13,615 bases of DNA, taken from contig SYGQ01000117.1 in NCBI GenBank assembly GCA_005799475.1, positions 1 to 13,615 on the forward strand. The letters are read 5' to 3'. Origin of the DNA: Planctomycetia bacterium (GTDB lineage Bacteria > Planctomycetota > Phycisphaerae > Phycisphaerales > SM1A02). This document shows, one piece after another, positions 12,100-13,615 of the stretch (its first letter is position 1; every line of letters starts with the position of its first letter). A program made the translations under genes and the position numbers. The notes beneath the pieces are model-generated. The model was not told the origin of the DNA, made no database searches, and was given only the letters and a program-made list of their open reading frames with translations.

Positions 12100-13615
12100 C
12101 TATCTGACGGGCATCGATGGCAGATCGAACGAGAATCCGAAGAGCGATGCGCCTGCGCTCGAATCGGCGTCGCGCCACGGCCCATGCAATGCGATGGCGT
12201 GCAGGCGCCCTGGTTCAGAGAACACATCGTCGCCGGGTCCGAGGTCGACGAGCACGCTGACCGATCGAGTGTGACGCTTCGCGAAGTGGTAACCGTTGTC
12301 ACCCGAGGCGCCTTGGGAACATGGTCCGCGCGCTTGGTACCGGTCGCTCCCCGAAAGATCCACGAGTGCGGCCGCCGATTGGTGTGCGGCGGCACCCTGA
12401 GAAAGGAGCGCTCCTCGATAGATGTCATCGCCGCAGGCATCGAGCAGGAGCGCCATCGACTCGTCCCACGCGGCGCCCTGGCTCGCGGCCGTCGTGGCCC
12501 AATAGGTGTCGTTGCCAGTGAGGTCGATGAGGACGCCGGCGCCTTGATGCGCGGCGAAGCCCTGCGAGTACCGATCGCCTCGATAGAGGTCGTCGCCTGC
12601 CACATCGATGAGCGCGCCGAATGCGTGGTAGTAGGCGCCGCCCTGCGAAAACTCGCCGGCTTCGTATCGATCATCACCCGCACCGTCGACGAGTAGCCCC
12701 GTGCCGCCGGCACAGAGCTGGCGTGCGCCAAAGCCGATGCCCTGACTCATCGAATAGAAGACAGCGGCGAGGTCGTACACGCTTCCGACGCGTCCGTCGG
12801 CCCGATAGAGGTCGTTCCCCTTCGTGTCGAGGATCGCGCCGAAACCGAGTGGTCCTCCCAGACCCTGCGAGTACGAGGCCGACTCGTACACATCGTTGCC
12901 CGCCTGATCGACGATGGCGCCGACCCCGAACGCCCCCGCGCCGAGCGAAAATGACGCTCCGGAGTATCGATCGTCGCCCGTGCGATCGAGAATCATGCCG
13001 GCTCCGAGAATGCCGGCGCCACACCCGAAGTCTCCGCTCGAGTAGTGGTCGTTCCCCTCGGCGTCATCGATGAATGAGAGGCCGAGGAATCCGGAGGCGG
13101 GGCCCTGATGCTCGGTGCCCTCGTATCGGTCATGCCCGGCAAGGTCGATGATGCCTTGGCTTCCCGTGCGCACTCGCGTCCATCGATAGGTGTCGTTGCC
13201 GCCGGGGTCGAGGACGCCCGCAATCGCGCCCATGTCGTACGCATTGTCGCCGAGACCGCCGATGACGATCCATCCGATGCCATCGACCTGCTGTGCCGCA
13301 AGGACTTGTCCTTGGATCGCGCCTTGGATCGCCGCAGGAACAGGCTCGGCTTCGGCCACTCGCCAATCGATCTCGATGCCGAGCGTCGCGTCGAGGTGAG
13401 CGATCGCGCGCGCGAACTGCAGCATCGCGCCGGATTGGCTTGCGTCCATTGCGCGTGCAAGTCTCTCAACCACGGCGTCTTTCTCGGAGGCCGCTGCACC
13501 TGGATTCACCGCGTCACCGATCCACTTGACGAAGGCTCTCGCTTCCTCGTGTGACGGCCGATCGGCGAGCGCCGGTTCGAGGATGACGCGCGGCGCATTG
13601 AGCAGGAAGTCCATC
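12100..13615 (-). CDS. Large repeat protein with G-x-D-x-Y repeats of about 27 residues (cut by window edge)
   Basis: The frame is open to the right edge, giving at least 504 residues. A Met lies at 13612-13614, but no signal peptide or ribosome binding site can be seen, so the true start is probably outside. Residues 1-117, counted from that Met, are helical-looking and unrecognised. Residues 118-465 hold twelve G-x-D-x-(Y/F) anchors, mostly 26-28 residues apart, with S-Q-G and (I/L)-(I/L/V)-D positions between them. The tail (466-504) is non-repetitive. The Gly-Asn/Asp-Asp content recalls RTX calcium-binding beta-rolls, but the unit is longer, so a beta-solenoid that binds cations and acts outside the cytoplasm is an inference. 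It heads the visible part of the YihY/STAS/lipoprotein/nuoB group. Function is unknown. Confidence 0.85.
   Translation of the reverse strand, partial: MDFLLNAPRVILEPALADRPSHEEARAFVKWIGDAVNPGAAASEKDAVVERLARAMDASQSGAMLQFARAIAHLDATLGIEIDWRVAEAEPVPAAIQGAIQGQVLAAQQVDGIGWIVIGGLGDNAYDMGAIAGVLDPGGNDTYRWTRVRTGSQGIIDLAGHDRYEGTEHQGPASGFLGLSFIDDAEGNDHYSSGDFGCGAGILGAGMILDRTGDDRYSGASFSLGAGAFGVGAIVDQAGNDVYESASYSQGLGGPLGFGAILDTKGNDLYRADGRVGSVYDLAAVFYSMSQGIGFGARQLCAGGTGLLVDGAGDDRYEAGEFSQGGAYYHAFGALIDVAGDDLYRGDRYSQGFAAHQGAGVLIDLTGNDTYWATTAASQGAAWDESMALLLDACGDDIYRGALLSQGAAAHQSAAALVDLSGSDRYQARGPCSQGASGDNGYHFAKRHTRSVSVLVDLGPGDDVFSEPGRLHAIALHGPWRDADSSAGASLFGFSFDLPSMPVR
12220..13263 (-). repeat. Array of degenerate 27-residue (81-base) protein-coding repeats
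   Basis: Anchor glycines of the G-x-D-x-(Y/F) motif fall at residues 139, 160, 187, 213, 239, 266, 313, 340, 367, 395, 422 and 461, counted from the Met at 13614. Spacings are 21, 27, 26, 26, 27, 47, 27, 27, 28, 27 and 39. A degenerate GDNAY at 122-126 may be a thirteenth. The units are alike as protein but not as DNA, so the array is old and kept by selection on structure rather than a recent tandem expansion. Confidence 0.85.

Overview
The window is a 13.6 kb piece of a high-GC bacterial chromosome (by eye about two thirds G+C), packed with housekeeping and cell-envelope genes. Gene content suggests a planctomycete, perhaps of the Phycisphaerae type. The pointers are a 62-residue Hc1/histone-H1-like protein, a PurB of the long eukaryote-like class, a tiny CYER-type lipoprotein, a GmhB-like phosphatase with an FLDRDNT motif, and many genes without a clear Shine-Dalgarno sequence. 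This assignment is inference; no rRNA or tRNA is present to settle it. I saw no mobile element, CRISPR array or phage gene.

Layout, left to right. (1) 1-2115, minus strand: a FabZ-like hot-dog dehydratase, then mannose-6-phosphate isomerase (4-nt start/stop overlap), then the start of the F1 ATP synthase beta gene, which runs off the left edge and has its own candidate promoter. (2) 2116-2446: a divergent intergenic region, the small plus-strand histone-like gene with extended -10 and strong ribosome binding site, and a hairpin that can terminate it and the opposing operon. (3) 2447-8252, minus strand: a tight six-gene run transcribed as 6-phosphofructokinase, GmhB-like HAD phosphatase, family-9 glycosyltransferase, PlsY, PurB and an isochorismatase-family hydrolase. 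Two of its joints are GTGA overlaps. (4) 8310-9572, plus strand: a PLP aminotransferase, divergent from phosphofructokinase and convergent with nuoB. (5) 9565-13615, minus strand: a large repeat protein (cut by the right edge), a YihY/BrkB membrane protein, a STAS-domain protein, a small lipoprotein and nuoB, all closely spaced.

How the genes work together. Region 3 mixes central sugar phosphate metabolism, heptose/envelope glycan assembly, phospholipid synthesis and purine synthesis, so it looks like a growth or envelope operon rather than one pathway. Region 5 looks envelope-related (membrane protein, lipoprotein, STAS regulator, probably exported repeat protein) with a complex I subunit attached at its end. 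nuoB and atpD both sit apart from their usual operon partners within this window.

There is no gene-free stretch longer than about 100 bases. The items most worth a second look are the 27-residue-period repeat protein, the GmhB-like enzyme with a dismantled zinc site and an unexplained C-terminal extension, the phosphofructokinase with a mixed Gly/Lys phospho-donor signature, and the free-standing histone-like gene.
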